A stretch of 64,000 nucleotides of DNA, from the NCBI RefSeq assembly GCF_018143015.1, contig NC_054752.1:3224001-3288000 (forward strand), in the 5' to 3' direction. Numbering within the stretch: position 1 is the first letter of the stretch; every line of letters starts with the position of its first letter. This DNA is from Lytechinus variegatus. Lineage: Eukaryota > Echinodermata > Echinoidea > Temnopleuroida > Toxopneustidae. The notes beneath the pieces are model-generated. The model made no database searches and was not told the origin of the DNA. It saw only the letters and a list, made by a program, of their open reading frames with translations. Shown here piece after piece: positions 34,581 to 46,874 of this stretch. Both the position numbers and the translations under genes were made by a program.

Positions 34581-34588
34581 TATATATA
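34581..34588 (+). promoter_or_regulatory. TATA box of the secreted EGF gene
   Basis: TATATATA stands 76 bp before the ATG at 34664, which would place transcription start near 34610 and leave a 5' leader of about 50 nt. A strong TATA box with a short leader suits a regulated, tissue-specific gene. Confidence 0.55.
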
Positions 34589-34663
34589 TTACGAGAAGAC
34601 GACAAAGATTTCTATCATTCTTGAATTGATTTCATCAACCAAGCTCTACTGGAAGATTTCAAT

Positions 34664-37600
34664 ATGGTGCCTCTGCTACTGTTAACTTTCACGTTGTTCG
34701 CCGTGGGTAGTTCCGTCGCCGAACCCATTTCAGGTGATAAAATAAATTACTTGATGGCCAATAAACTACTTGTTACATTTCCGAAATTCCGCAAGCTCTG
34801 AAATATCGCTTGATTCTAATATTAATATTGAATACATTCTCCTTTTTTCTGTTTAAAAGCATGCTCCTGATTATTCATTTAATGTGTGATAATATGAATA
34901 TGATTCAATATTTTATGCTCAATTAATCTCATTTTTTTATTTCTACCTAACTTCAGTGAAATCATTTTTCATGAAAAGTTTTACTTATATTTCTGATCGT
35001 TTTAAGTGTAACTTACACAGTATTTGCATGATTTGAGAAGTGTTTTTAGGCCCCTTTTTATTGTTTTTTATATGAACATGATGAACTGGGGTCCGTTGCA
35101 GAAAGAGTTCATTTTAAACGCAAGTCAAAAATCAATCGCAAGTCCCAAATGCGCGCTGTTGATTAGTTGAAAATCAAGTTTTGCATGATTTTTAGAGATG
35201 CAATTGATTGCAACTCTTTCTGCAACGGGGCCCTGGACAGATCCTGTTCGAATTAAAGGGCATGTATCTTAACATGTTATCTTGCCAGGTAAGAGCGCTG
35301 TTTTATATTCTACGGTTTTTTTTTTTTTTTTTTGCTATACGAACCTTTTTAACAGTAGTTGTTTAAAGTAATGTTTAAACCACCATGCTTAATTTATTGA
35401 GAATTAAACATTAAAAACTTTGTTGTTTAAGATTTGAAACACTATAAACTTACACTTATGTAAGGTTCATATAGTAAACAAAGTTATATGAAAATTTCAA
35501 ACAGGTTTTTTCTGTGTGTATAGAGATATTTCAATAAGTAAATGAATAAGTATAGATATCTAATCCTGAAACCTCCGATTACTTGCGGCATTATGCTATT
35601 TCGTTAACTCGTAATATTAGTCTGAAATGGCGCTAAATATGGACATGCTTTTTTTGCGTTTTTTAAGAGCAAACGAATGGAAACACAAAAGAAAAAAATG
35701 ACAATGAAGAAAAGTCGCGGGAAGTAATATAGGCTTTAAAAAAGATTATAGACATTTCGAACATTTCTTTAGTCAGCACCATTTCTTAGATTCCATGGTG
35801 GTATTAATTTTTTTTACTACCATAATCAGAGCTTTATGTATTTTCTTTAGTGATCACCAATCGCTGATCATATCTCTCTCTTTCTTCGTCTTCATATTCT
35901 TCTTCTTCTGTTTCTTCTTCTTCTTCTCCTCAGTTTCTTTTCTTCTTATTCTTCTTTTGCTTTTTCTCATTCTTCATATTCTTCTTTTTATTCTTCCTCT
36001 TTCTCTTGTTCAGACAAAACATTCAATCCTGACAAACCTTGGGAAGTATGGTCTCCGAATTTCCCGAGGACGACCGGGACTCCCCTCCTACCACCTCCGC
36101 CCCTCTCACTATCCCTTTTTCTATCTTTCTTTCCCGTCCGCTCTCCTCCCCCCCCCCCTCCTTCTCTCCCTCTCTCTCTCAACTCCTCTCTATCGATCTC
36201 TTCTACCTTGTCTCTCTCTCTTTTCTGCTTTTTATAATTATCTCTACCCCTTGTCTCTTTATTATTGTTATTATTGATTACCATTTCCATATCGTTATGT
36301 CTTCCTTTCCTCACATTATAGTACAGTTATGTTCGTCCATTTTTCTTACCCTACAATAGGAAACTATCAGGTTGACTGGATACAGGAATGGCAGAACCAA
36401 ATCGAAGATTACGATCTTGGCCCTCCCTTTGTCCAACCTGGCGTACTCCTTCCCGGCCTGACTGTCAAGGATATCATCAGCGCCATAGGAACTAGCTGGC
36501 ACGCCAAGGACATCCTAGAAGTCTACGGGATCCTCTGCCGAGACATCGCCCCAAGCCTCGTGGTGCCCCTCGGGGGACCAGGTATCTTTCAGAGGGTATG
36601 CGATCCTATCTTTGATGCCCTGAACACCAACAGTCGGGTCGATGGCGTCGCAATCTGCAATGCGGTATATACCCCTCTTGTAGGCCCCTACAGACGTAGA
36701 CGAAGAATGGCCCCTGACATGTCCCTCATGGGGTTGGGCATCGTGAGGAACTTCAATTTTGAGGCAGTACTACATGAGATTAGCGACCGCGTTTTCGATC
36801 TCCACAGCTACGACCAGGAATCCGTATGCAACGCCGTTGATGGATTCCTCAACTCTGGTTTGACCATCCAGGCTTTACTTGAAAGCGTTGGCGAGGTCTT
36901 CCTGGCCGAAGGCATCGGCCAGGGGTCACAGATCTGTCACTTCTGGGACGAGATTTACGACAATCTCCGCCGGGCCGACGAGCAAACACCTGATGAGCCG
37001 CCATTCTTCCAGACCCTCATGGAGGACGTGTCGCAACTTATAGCTGAGTTCAGCGGGTTTGAAGATCGTGAGTCCCTTTGCGATGCAATAACAGAGGCAG
37101 CAGCAGATCCTCAGCAGGTTCCTCAGGCTCCCTTCAGAAACTCAAGGATCTCCTCTCTCGCCGACACCATCTTACATAATATGATGGACACGCTCATCAT
37201 TGACGACCAGTGTACCCAGTTCGGCAATGATGTCATCGACCTCATCGTCAACCTCAGCCCTTACATCGACCACCAAATCATCCAAATGGGTATCCAGATG
37301 ATTTTCGACATGCAGTCAATTGAAGAAGCGTGTACCTTTATCGATGACGAGTTGGCATTCCCAGGTAATTTGTTTTTATCTTTAATCACATGATGATTAA
37401 AAACATCGTGCGCTTATTTATTCTCAAATTAAAACAAAATAATTTCCATTACAAAAAAATATCCAAATACTCTTCAAATAATAATTTTGTAATGTTATCG
37501 CTCTCAAAACATAAGCTAAAATATAGCCATTCATTGTAGGTAGGGGGTTTTCCAATGCAAAAAAATTATGAAAGGTGTCGTTTCATAGAAAGCAACGCCG

Positions 37601-39153
37601 CTCCGTCCAAAGACGCTTATAGAACATGTAAAATATATGCACACATTCTACAAAATGCTAAATCTTAAATTACACGGTGCAAACTGTAATCAGTACAAAA
37701 TTTGCATCTCTCACTAGTATTCCTAGAAACATCCTGTTTGGGCTCGGTGGGTGTTCATAAAGCTGTTCGTTATTTAAAACTGATTTTAAGAATGACTGGT
37801 GATCGTGATCCTTTCTTGTGGTATACACCAACATGTGCATTGGCGCGTAAAAAGGGTCACCAGTCGTTTTTTTTTTAGAGTCCCACTTGAAATTACTTAC
37901 GACCAGCTTTATAAAACACCTATCTGGTACCTACTCTGAATAGCAACAGCTTAAAGGCGAACCATCAATGGATAAACCATATCTTCCGAGCAAAAAAAAA
38001 AGGGCAACCACCTCATAAGGGAGAGCGTATACAATTAATGTCAGAAAGGTTGAAGGTTCCTGTCATATTCTCCCTCTTTCTTTCTTCAGTATCAGGATTT
38101 TAATTTTATTTCAAGTATAACAGGGCTTCTATCACTGGCGGATCCAGGGTGGGTACAGCCGGCCCATGCCCCCCCCCCCTTAAGAGGCAAGATTTGTAAT
38201 GTAAAAATGCCGTCAAAACAGTAATGTGCCCCCCCACCCCCTTCTAAAGTGAAGACCTTTCGAAAAATCATGGATCCGCCCCTAACTTCTATTTTCTGTT
38301 TTTTACCTGTCCATTCTCATGTCTAGTACGTTTTGGTGGTTTATGTGTTTCTCATTTTTTTATTCATTTCTTTGTTACTTTTTTGTATTTTCAAACTAAG
38401 GATGTGCTGCCGGTCCATGTGCCAATGGTGGAAGATGCGCAGAATTCCAGGATGCCTTCAGCGAGTCTTTCCGTTGTGACTGTCTTTCTGGATACACTGG
38501 AACCGACTGCGGAATAGGTATAATTAACCTTCTTTTTATGAATCGGTATCTAAAATCAATTTTTACTTCATATTATATAGTAATAAGAGAAGAAAAGTCA
38601 TGAAATAATGCAGATACAGGTGACATAGCCATAGATATAGACCCGTATTTTAAGTCAGGTTTAACTTAAACTCAGGTTTAAAGTTGTAGTTTAAGTATGG
38701 AAAGACAAAAATATCATTTTTTTATCAAGTTGTATGTTTCTTGTGTTTACTGTGCTCTTTCCTGATTCATCGATGGCGATGACAATCAGATAATCATCTA
38801 TTCATACTTCCTAGACAATCATGGATGATTTGAGAGCCAAGTGAGCTGAAGTATGATATCTCTACTGTTAGTGATTTATGTAACAATTGGCTATCCACAT
38901 TACCACAACTTTAAACCGGAGTTTAAGTTAAACCTGCTATCAGAATTTGTGTAGACATGAGAACTACACATATTGCAATGTTCTTTTTTTTATTCTTTTC
39001 CATTCATATTCGCACGCAGTGATCCGTCCAGCTATTCCAGAGCCGTGCTACAGCGATCCCTGTCTAAACGGAGGGAGCTGTATGAACCACAGGGACACAT
39101 ATTATTGTATTTGTATGGCTGGTTATTACGGCACCAACTGCGAGTACAGTTAA
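34664..39153 (+). CDS. secreted protein: signal peptide, novel Cys/helix repeat region, two EGF-like domains
   Basis: Four exons: 34664-34733, 36360-37364, 38401-38517, 39020-39153; every junction is GT/AG and every intron is phase 1. The 441-residue product starts MVPLLLLTFTLFAVGSSVA, a clear signal peptide cut before EP. Residues 24-358 form an all-helical region with eight cysteines at 83, 104, 123, 180, 216, 264, 308 and 348, each in a hydrophobic-Cys-x-x-hydrophobic setting (ILCRDI, VCDPIF, ICNAVY, VCNAVD). I do not recognise this family. A run of five arginines (135-139) could be a furin-type cleavage site. Two EGF-like domains follow, one per exon, each with six cysteines (PCANGGRC, CLNGGSC), ending 12 residues after GYTG and at the TAA after GTNCEYS. 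No membrane segment is present, so the protein is secreted. A good donor (GTAAGT) just after the stop hints at a 3' UTR intron. Confidence 0.82.
35088..35233. mobile_element. MITE with GTTGCAGAAAGAGTT ends, copy 1
   Basis: About 145 bp in intron 1 of the EGF gene. Ends GGGTCCGTTGCAGAAAGAGTT and, on the other strand, GGCCCCGTTGCAGAAAGAGT. Copies 2 and 3 are at 41239-41365 and 52266-52413. All three share the interior word GAAAATCAAGT. Confidence 0.9.
35865..36260. repeat. pyrimidine-rich tract upstream of exon 2 of the EGF gene
   Basis: About 400 bp dominated by TTC/TCT and C-runs. It forms open frames of Ser, Leu, Pro and Phe that are not protein-like. It lies 100 bp before the exon 2 acceptor and may act as an extended polypyrimidine region. 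Confidence 0.7.
37750..37920. mobile_element. MITE with CATAAAGCTGTTCGT ends, copy 2 (diverged)
   Basis: Starts GGTGTTCATAAAGCTGTTCG; the other strand of its right end reads GGTGTTTTATAAAGCTGGTC. The core words GGTGATCGTGATC and GGGTCACCAGTCG match the copy at 30936. It lies in intron 2 of the EGF gene. Confidence 0.75.
38138..38287. mobile_element. short element with GGCGGATCCA inverted ends
   Basis: Left CTGGCGGATCCAGGG, right CATGGATCCGCCCC. The inside has two C-runs. It is a MITE-like insertion in intron 2 of the EGF gene. A solitary similar end is at about 13600. Confidence 0.6.
38656..38936. mobile_element. MITE with about 35-bp CAGGTTTAACTTAAACTC ends
   Basis: The left arm reads CAGGTTTAACTTAAACTCAG and the right arm, on the other strand, CAGGTTTAACTTAAACTCCG; pairing continues through GGTTTAAAGTTGT. 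281 bp, in intron 3 of the EGF gene. Confidence 0.85.
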
Positions 39154-39179
39154 GTGCCTCAGAGTAAGTAGATTTGTAC

Positions 39180-39420
39180 ATATATTTCCAGTTATATGAC
39201 GCCCCCCACACACACACACACACACCCTCACACACCCAGACACCCACTTGCTTGTCTAGCATGCCCGGAACTCTAATATTCATCTGAAATTCTAGGAAAT
39301 TCTGTTCTCCAAATACCCCATTCCCACCCACTCTCCCTCTCCTTTCCCCCTCACCCTGCCCCCCCCCCTCCCTCTTACTCTCTCTCTCTATATATATCTT
39401 ATTCTCCTCCTTCTACAGGT
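39180..39420. repeat. CA-rich and C/T-rich simple sequence
   Basis: An ACACAC run, C-runs and CTCTCT just downstream of the EGF gene stop codon. Confidence 0.8.
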
Positions 39421-40540
39421 GCCGCAATACCGGGCACTTAAGCCCTCCCTAACGTTCTAATGTAAACGTGTACAAAAACGTAAAAATTGTCATGTCTATG
39501 TGACACTGTGTGTTTTGGCATGATCGCCCCTCCCCCTTCCCGGGAAAATTTGTCAAAGCAATTGATTCATTGGTATATGTCGCTTCACATTATCGTAAAA
39601 TTAATGTTCAATATCACGAAATATTTTAGAAATATATACAATCACGATGAACCCTTTGTGAGGATGAGTAGCGCCATCTCTCTGTGATTTTTTCTCTGTT
39701 ATACTGCTTTTAAACACGGAATGTCGTGGTGGTTTAATAGTCTAGATGATCGGTGCAAAAAATAGCAAGAATTGTTCAGATTATGGTAAAAGCATGAAAT
39801 TTGGCTGACAGGTAGAGAAAATCGTGCTGAACATTTTTAGCAGGGGGTGCCAACCTGACCTCTTCTCGTATAGCAACAGTTGCTAGGTAACATATTTACC
39901 TTGACAACCACCATTTTTGGGGTGTTATCTACATTTCAAAAACTATATTTTGACTTCGAAGCTCCCATTTTACAATCACATATCAAGAAACATTCCAACC
40001 ACGTATAGCAACAGTTGCTAAGCAACATTTTTTCCATAGCAACTATAGATGATAATTACTTAACACAACATCTGGACATAATGTTTGAATGAAAGTGGTT
40101 AGAAAATTGGTCAATATGTGACTCTGGAGTGAAAAAAATATACCAGATCCCTAAAAAGTTCAGAGACAGTCCAAATAATTATAATGCCTTCAGGCCTAAT
40201 CTTATCTAGGTAACAAACCTAATTTTGATATACATAATTTTACTTTTTTCGCATACTTTTTACTCACACATGACAAAGCTAACACACAGACAAGAATCAT
40301 CATTGGGTCATTGAATGTGCAGATAGGATCTCTCTTGTTTTGAAACTGAAACAGGGTATTGCAGTAGATGTAGCATGGAACACTCGGAAAAACCGAACCT
40401 TGAGGGAAAAGGGGAGCTGAAATTTTATTGACACTAATCGCTCCCAATTAAATGACAAACCTTCTTGGGAAGTAATGGCGAGTAATGCATACGTACTTGT
40501 CAGTAAAATTATGATATCATATTGACTGACTTGAATATAT

Positions 40541-40700
40541 ATGTGCAGTAGACCTGAAACAGCCTCAAGAATCATTTCCTGTATATGCACTGTAGAGCAT
40601 ACAGTAGATGTGAAACAGCCTCAAGAACAATTTCCTGTATATGCACTGCAGAGCATGTGCAGTATACTTGAAACAGCTCAAGCATCATTGTCTGTATGTA
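40541..40700 (+). repeat. tandem array, unit about 62-65 bp, nearly three copies
   Basis: Repeated words TGAAACAGCCTCAAGAA and TTTCCTGTATATGCACTG appear twice, with a third, diverged copy (CTTGAAACAGCTCAAGCATC). It lies inside the 3.6-kb TIR element. Confidence 0.85.
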
Positions 40701-41238
40701 TGTTGCGCCTTTTTTATTTGATTATAATGCTGGAAGGTTGAGTCAATATTTTGCAATAGTTTCTATCTAGATAATGAAGAAAAAAATATTTACATAATGT
40801 ACAACTTTGCAGTTTCCAGTAGTTTAGGACTTTGTGCACCATTCTAGCGAATGAATAGAACATACATTCTATGTGTCGCACATGCCTTTACAGAGTTGGG
40901 CATATATCCAGTCCAAAATTTAGGTTAAGACTGTCTGGATTGATCAGTCGGTAAAAGCAAAACCACTCTAAATCATGAATTATGCTCGACAAAGAATATT
41001 AGAGGCAACAGAGGAATACATCAAAATTACAGCCATCATCATCTTCGGTGTAACAATGAATCGCTCGTCAATCAGATTGTGAGAGACATTTCTCCTCATA
41101 ATGACATTATATAAGATGATAGTGCAATCAGCAAATTCATTTCCATCTGAGTTCTGAGTCGGACATGCAAACATGTATTGGAGGTGTTTTGAAGGAAGAA
41201 GCATTTGTGGTCGAGTATGGATCACGTCCAGCCAACCT

Positions 41239-41365
41239 GGGGCCTGTTGCAGAAAGAGTTGCGTTTAAACGCAAGTCCCGAACGCGGGTGCTTTATTGGC
41301 TGAAAATCAAGTAGCGCAAGATTTTTTGAGTTGCGTTTAATCGCAACTCTTTCTGCAACGGGCCC
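41239..41365. mobile_element. MITE with GTTGCAGAAAGAGTT ends, copy 2 (nested)
   Basis: Ends GGGGCCTGTTGCAGAAAGAG and, on the other strand, GGGCCCGTTGCAGAAAGAGT. It lies inside the 3.6-kb element, so it inserted after that element arrived. Confidence 0.9.
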
Positions 41366-41384
41366 AAAATATCACAAGTGTGTC

Positions 41385-41870
41385 ATATGGTACATCCTGC
41401 AAGATCTTTCAAGTAATGATCCATGAAGCTGCAGGATCCCAGCCAAAACACTTGCAATCGGAACTGACTGGTCAAAATCAACTTCTGTGAGAGCTTTCAA
41501 GTCATGATACATGTAGATCCCGGAGCAGCAGGATCCAGGCCAACAAGCCTGGAAACAGAACTGATGGTCGGTCCAAATCAACTCTTGGGAGATCTTTCAC
41601 GTGATGATAAATCCTGAAGCTGAAGGATTGATCCAGGTCAAAACACCTACAACAGAACGGACAGGTCCAAATCACCTTCTGCAGTGTCATGATAGATCAA
41701 TCATAAAGCTACAGGATCCGGCCAACATGACTAGAAACGGAACTGATCGGTCAAAATCAACTTTAGCATGCAGGATCTTTCACGTCATGATAGATCACAG
41801 AGCTGTAGGATTGATCCAAGTCAGAACACCTGGAGACGGAATTGACAATTCAAAATCAACTCCTGCACAT
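41385..41870 (+). repeat. degenerate tandem array, unit about 85-95 bp, five to six copies
   Basis: Recurring words are GATCTTTCACGTCATGATA, AAGCTGCAGGATCC, GGCCAA and GGTCAAAATCAACTT. It is satellite-like DNA within the 3.6-kb TIR element; open frames here are by-products. Confidence 0.85.
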
Positions 41871-43447
41871 GGCATTAGGTCCGGAAACGGTATGGAAAGC
41901 TAATATGATCTTCATTGCAGGCTTCGAAAGGGAGGGGATAAACCAAGGCAGAGTTTGTTGGCTTTCAAGAGAACGACTACTATTAGCTAGAGATAAGTGG
42001 TATCCAAGCACTCATTTAAAAAAATTACTTTCTGGCGGGATTTTGGTGTTCGAAATAATTTCTAACTTAGTTGACTCATTCAATTCTTGGTGGTCATTTT
42101 TTATCGCTCCAAGATCAGAGATATTCAACTTATAAGCGCCCATGACCTCCTGGTGAGCTCTTGTAACTGTTCTTATAATTGTTTTTATCTTGTTAAATGT
42201 TGGTTTTGTGGAATTCTTTCCAAGGGCATTTGTAAGTGTTATATAGAGTCTTAAAGGACATTCATAGGGCAAAAACATAACCACTAATTTCCAGAATGTC
42301 AACGATTCCTAGACTTTTAATTCTCGATGATACAATTCGATCAATTTTACCTCCATTGCCAATCACTGACTCAGATAAGTTAACATGAGGGCTATTATCA
42401 TTCAATGATAAATGGGTAACTAAATTATATAGTAATAACAGACACTAACAAAGGAACCTTTGCTATGAAAGACACCAAATAATTTAAATCGATGGTCGAT
42501 CTTTTACATGTGTTGATGTTAATCCATGATAATTATGGTTTCCAAATGGAGAAAAATTGGTGTTAAGGTGATTTTTTTAACATGCAGGAAGCATTACTAT
42601 ACCAATAACATGGAACCCATAGACATCGTCTTTGGAAAAATGAACCATATCATGAGGTACTTTGATTTGTCCAAGACTTTACGCCAATCAATAATTATCT
42701 ATCAATAATCTTACCGTAAGACCTTTAACCATTGGTTGCTACAGAAACATGTTACATCATCTGGTATTTCGCATGGGCGTGTATACATGGTATAATAGTT
42801 CATGGGTTGTTGTGATTAATGTATAAATTCTTTAATAGAAACGATATGGTTCATATGAATTATGATCATGAAAAAATACCCTATAAGAATTGGTTACTGT
42901 GGAAAAATGTTACCTAGCAACCGTTGCTATGGTGCTTACCAGGTATTCCTAAGGAAAAAATTCATCACATGAGGAATCTATGGGCCAGAGTTAATTTCTG
43001 AGCTATTCTGAGTAAATCATATTGATCATATTCATCTGAACAATGATAAACAATTTGTTGCTATGGAAAATGGTCCCTGAGCAGCCGTTGCTGTGAATAA
43101 ATGGATCAAAACTGTTGTGATACAAAGGAACATCGCTCATGAAAATGTTACTTAAGCCTAATAAAGCTCAGTTACTAAGGTAAATATGTTACCTAGCAAC
43201 CGTTGCTATGTTTGGCAAATTCACGTTGGCACCCCCTGCTAAAAGTGATTAGAATAACTTACTCTACCTCTGTGCCAATTTTCATGCTTTTACCATTTTC
43301 TGAACATTTTTTTCACCAATCATCTAGACTATAATGTTTGCGATATTCTTTCGGTTTTTATATGATTATCCAGATGCCAACTGACTAGGTTTGGGCGAGG
43401 GAAAGAGGTTGTAGGAGTAGTGGTGCTGGCAGTAGTAGCACTAGTGG

Positions 43448-43581
<134 letters not shown>

Positions 43582-43630
43582 ATAGTAGTAGTGCTGGTAA
43601 ATGCTAATATAAGAAGTAGTAGTAGTTTGA

Positions 43631-44647
43631 CACATTTTAAGATGACACACTAGCAAGCAATATAAATTCAAAAATTAGATATCAATTGTCATTTAAAAAA
43701 GCACAATCTTTATATTATCAAACATTAATCATAGTAATACAAAATTATCAACATTAAAAAAGTAGACAATCATTTTTTTTAACTAAATACATATTTGTGG
43801 GAATTATTTTTCATACTACAAAGTTCTCTTCATTAATTTTTGTAGACTTTTCTTTCTTTCCTTTTTATTCCAGAGAACAAAAGACACAACGACTACGAGT
43901 AATGATGTATTTTCGCGTTTTGTATAGATATACTAAAATCATATTGCTTCTATTGTATTCCATATTATAGGTTCTCCGCATGCTGTGCGTAATGACTTCG
44001 ATGACTAAACCAACTTGAATCAAGAAGCAACAATTATCTTCCAATAGTTCATCACCGTAAAGATGAAATCTTCTATGAGATATGATTATTGTTAGATTAA
44101 GTCGTATGAATTAATGCTTACATTTAGGGAACTTTGGAATTCTGATGAATAGGCTTATAATGTGGAAAACTTGTTTTGTAATACCATACCATATTACACG
44201 GGCAAATGAAAATTGATCGTTATAAGATAATGCTGATTTGATTAAATTGTTTTTCTTTATGGATTAAAGATAGACGTATTCCACATGCGTGACATATTAG
44301 GGCCAATGGCTATGAATATTTCCTGATTCCGAATCTGAGTCGTACAGTATTATATGAATATCATCCTATAAGGCAGTAAAGAAGTATACTCACCTGTGTC
44401 ATTCAATGAGGGACCCTGAAAACCATGAAAAAAAAGTGTGATAGAGTGTCAACATAACTGCATGTATATTTATTTTTCTATTTTTCGTTATTCCCTCTTT
44501 AACAAGAATTCCCTCACGAGGTCGTGAACATATTATGCTCATTCGAATAAAATAGCTTAGTATTAAGAGAAGGCGCCATGACATCTGTTATGATAAATCG
44601 ATTTCCGTTATTGTAACTCCCGTGGGAACTCGCTATGACATCATTCT
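43631..44647. other. non-coding, nothing recognised
   Basis: AT-rich DNA right of the GTA array. Acceptor-like sites near 43875 and 43972 could belong to a 3' UTR exon of the EGF gene, but this cannot be shown. Confidence 0.35.
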
Positions 44648-44880
44648 GCTGGTGTAACCTTGGCAACGCCAAGCTGGTATAACCAATTACTTAGGAAACA
44701 TTTTACGTCTAACTTTATCTGGCCTAGTGGCTGAATATTGACGAGAGAAATTACTCTCGGGTCTATATTATCAAAGTGGAGACAGTAGAAGAGTGGGGGT
44801 TGGAACTCAACCTCACGATCATGAGTCCAACGCTCTAACGACGAGACAACACGACCCGCTAAGATTGAGAGACGACACAC
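44648..44880 (-). mobile_element. tRNA-derived SINE, family B, copy 1
   Basis: On the minus strand the head reads GGGTCGTGTTGTCTCGTCGT, then TTAGAGCGTTGGACTCATGA (box A region) and GAGGTTGAGTTCCAAC (decayed box B). The body contains TGTCTCCACTTTGATAATA and GAGAGTAATTTCTCTCGTC. The copy at 53780-54005 shares head and body. Confidence 0.75.
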
Positions 44881-45799
44881 TCATCATTAAAGTCAAACTT
44901 TTCTTGTAAAGAATGGTGAATTCAGCATACCATAAATCAGGGTACTGTATTTTTCATTTTATTTTCATTTTATCTATTTATTTATTTATTTTTATGGGGG
45001 CGTGCCGGATCGCTAACGTCAACTGAGGATTTTGACAACTCCATTCATCCTCCCTCGCCTAGACACACACGTACACCAATCCCCCCCCCCCCTTCATCCA
45101 TTCAGTACACTCACACCCCCCCCCCCCGCACACACACACTCATACACACCCTCTCCCTCACAAACCCCATCCTAAGGCAATATATCTTTCCCCCCAATAT
45201 CAACGTGGGTTTCATTGTCTGTTGATTAGAAATAGGAGTTGTGATTGAGCGCTTGATTTGAATAAATATTTATGTAATTAGAAATTTATGATCTGTGTCC
45301 TAGGTTTTTGTTCGAGTGTAATCAAAATTGATTTCGTTCACTGCTATGAGGTATCAGACACTTTCTGTATCGTGTTTGGGTGTTGGATGATGCATGCATG
45401 CTGTAGAGAACTGCAAGTCTTATTTCCATGGATTTTAGTGAATTTCAATGAAAGTTCACAAAATGACAAAATTGATTTTCGACGTGAATATTCTTTGAGA
45501 AAACATACGTTTAAAAGTGTATCTTGTTGTGAGTTGGCACAAGTGTCTCTGTGTTTGATATAGTTTATAATTATCATGATTTATCTTTCTTTTAAATATC
45601 GGAGCCGACGTTCGTCTATGGTCATGATGGTCAAGGGCGAAGCCACCGGGGATAGGGGCGCAAGCCCCATGAATATGAAGGGAAAAGGAATAGAGGGCAA
45701 GATAAGAAAGAAGAGAGGGGCATGTAACGGTAGGAAACAAAAACATTGTGGTTGGTTTAGCAAGTTTGCGCCTAGCAGGCTGCTTGGAATGCTATGAAT

Positions 45800-45900
45800 C
45801 CAGTGACTTGGTAATAATAATTGTGAAGCGCTTTGAACAGTCGTAGATTGATAAAGCGCTATATAAATGCCAATTATTATTATTATCACTAAAAATATTC
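45800..45900 (+). mobile_element. retroposon 3' tail (LINE/SINE end)
   Basis: The sequence AAGCGCTTTGAACAGTCGTA, then GATAAAGCGCTATATAAATG and an ATTATTATTATT tail, is the type of 3' end shared by many LINE/SINE pairs. A decayed similar end lies at 57060-57138. The body upstream (45600-45800) shows no clear motifs. Confidence 0.6.
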
Positions 45901-46463
45901 TCGTCCATAACACTGTAATGGATGAATTTATCTCTTTAAGCAATTTACTCTTTCTTGTAACATGCATTTGGTTAATCCCTGCACCCTTTATAGCACATAA
46001 TCAATCGGGTTTCGCGGTTCAGATATTTGGAATTCTCTCCAACATGATAATCGACATCTGAAAACCTCAATTTCCCTTAAATTGACTGTAATGCGCATTC
46101 TCCTCTTAAAGTTGCAGAATCAGTAAAATGCACATAAGGCATAAATTAATTTCACATATTTTTTCTCAATTTTTTCGTAACTGGAGAATCAAGAATTGAA
46201 CTCTTACAACGTAATACTCATAACCGTTCAAGATCAAGTCAGTCTTTCAACTTCTCTCTTCTTATCATTTCCTTTTTCTTTTATTTTGCGTTTTGTCTCT
46301 TTTTTGTACGTTTTGAGTGATACAAATTAAATTTTAAAAATAATCAGTGTGGTCGTACCTTTGTAGGTTCACTGAGTATTTTTCGTTTTATAAACCATTA
46401 CATATCATCTATGTCATCCAATGCATTGTATTTATATATTGACATTGTGAACATGCATGCATG

Positions 46464-46725
46464 AATGAATGAATGAATGAATTAATTAATTAATTAATTG
46501 ATGGATGGATGGATGGATAAATTAATTAATTAATGGATGAATGGATAGATGAATGAATGAATGAATGGATGGATAAATGAATGGATGGATGAATTGACGG
46601 ATGGATGGATGAATGAATGAATGAATGAATGAACGAATGAGTGAGTGAGTGAATGAATGAATAAATAAATGAATGGAAAAATAAATTAATTGATAAATGA
46701 ATAAACAAATAAATAATTAAGTAAA
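46464..46725. repeat. (ATGA)n-type microsatellite
   Basis: About 260 bp of ATGA/ATTA/GGAT tetranucleotides; frames are Ser/His/Ile-rich translations. Confidence 0.95.
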
Positions 46726-46874
46726 CTTAAGATAAGTAAGTCGATAAGTAAAAGAAAAATAAAAACAAATAAAGTAATAAAAAAAAAACAGGCAGCCAAT
46801 TCTATTACTTTTAAATCTTGGCTACATGGAACATTCATTGAACAGTCATCATAATCTCTCCCAATAATCGGATA

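Larger units (their letters stand above)
39735..43337. mobile_element. 3.6-kb DNA transposon-like element with about 140-bp inverted ends
   Basis: The left end begins TAGTCTAGATGATCGGTGCA and the right end, on the other strand, TAGTCTAGATGATTGGTGAA. They pair imperfectly for about 140 bp, including TGGTAAAAGCATGAAA and TTTTAGCAGGGGGTGCCAAC. Both flanks show TAA next to the end, a possible 3-bp target duplication as in PIF/Harbinger-type elements. No transposase frame is visible; the interior holds two satellite-like tandem arrays and a nested MITE at 41239. It looks like a large non-autonomous DNA transposon. The superfamily is uncertain. Confidence 0.75.

Noticed and set aside
35795-36359. 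Plus-strand Phe/Leu/Ser-rich frames with membrane-like stretches
   Set aside because: They come from the pyrimidine-rich tract before exon 2 of the EGF gene.
41385-41903. Overlapping frames on both strands of 60-100 residues
   Set aside because: They follow the 85-95-bp tandem array of the 3.6-kb element and repeat with it.
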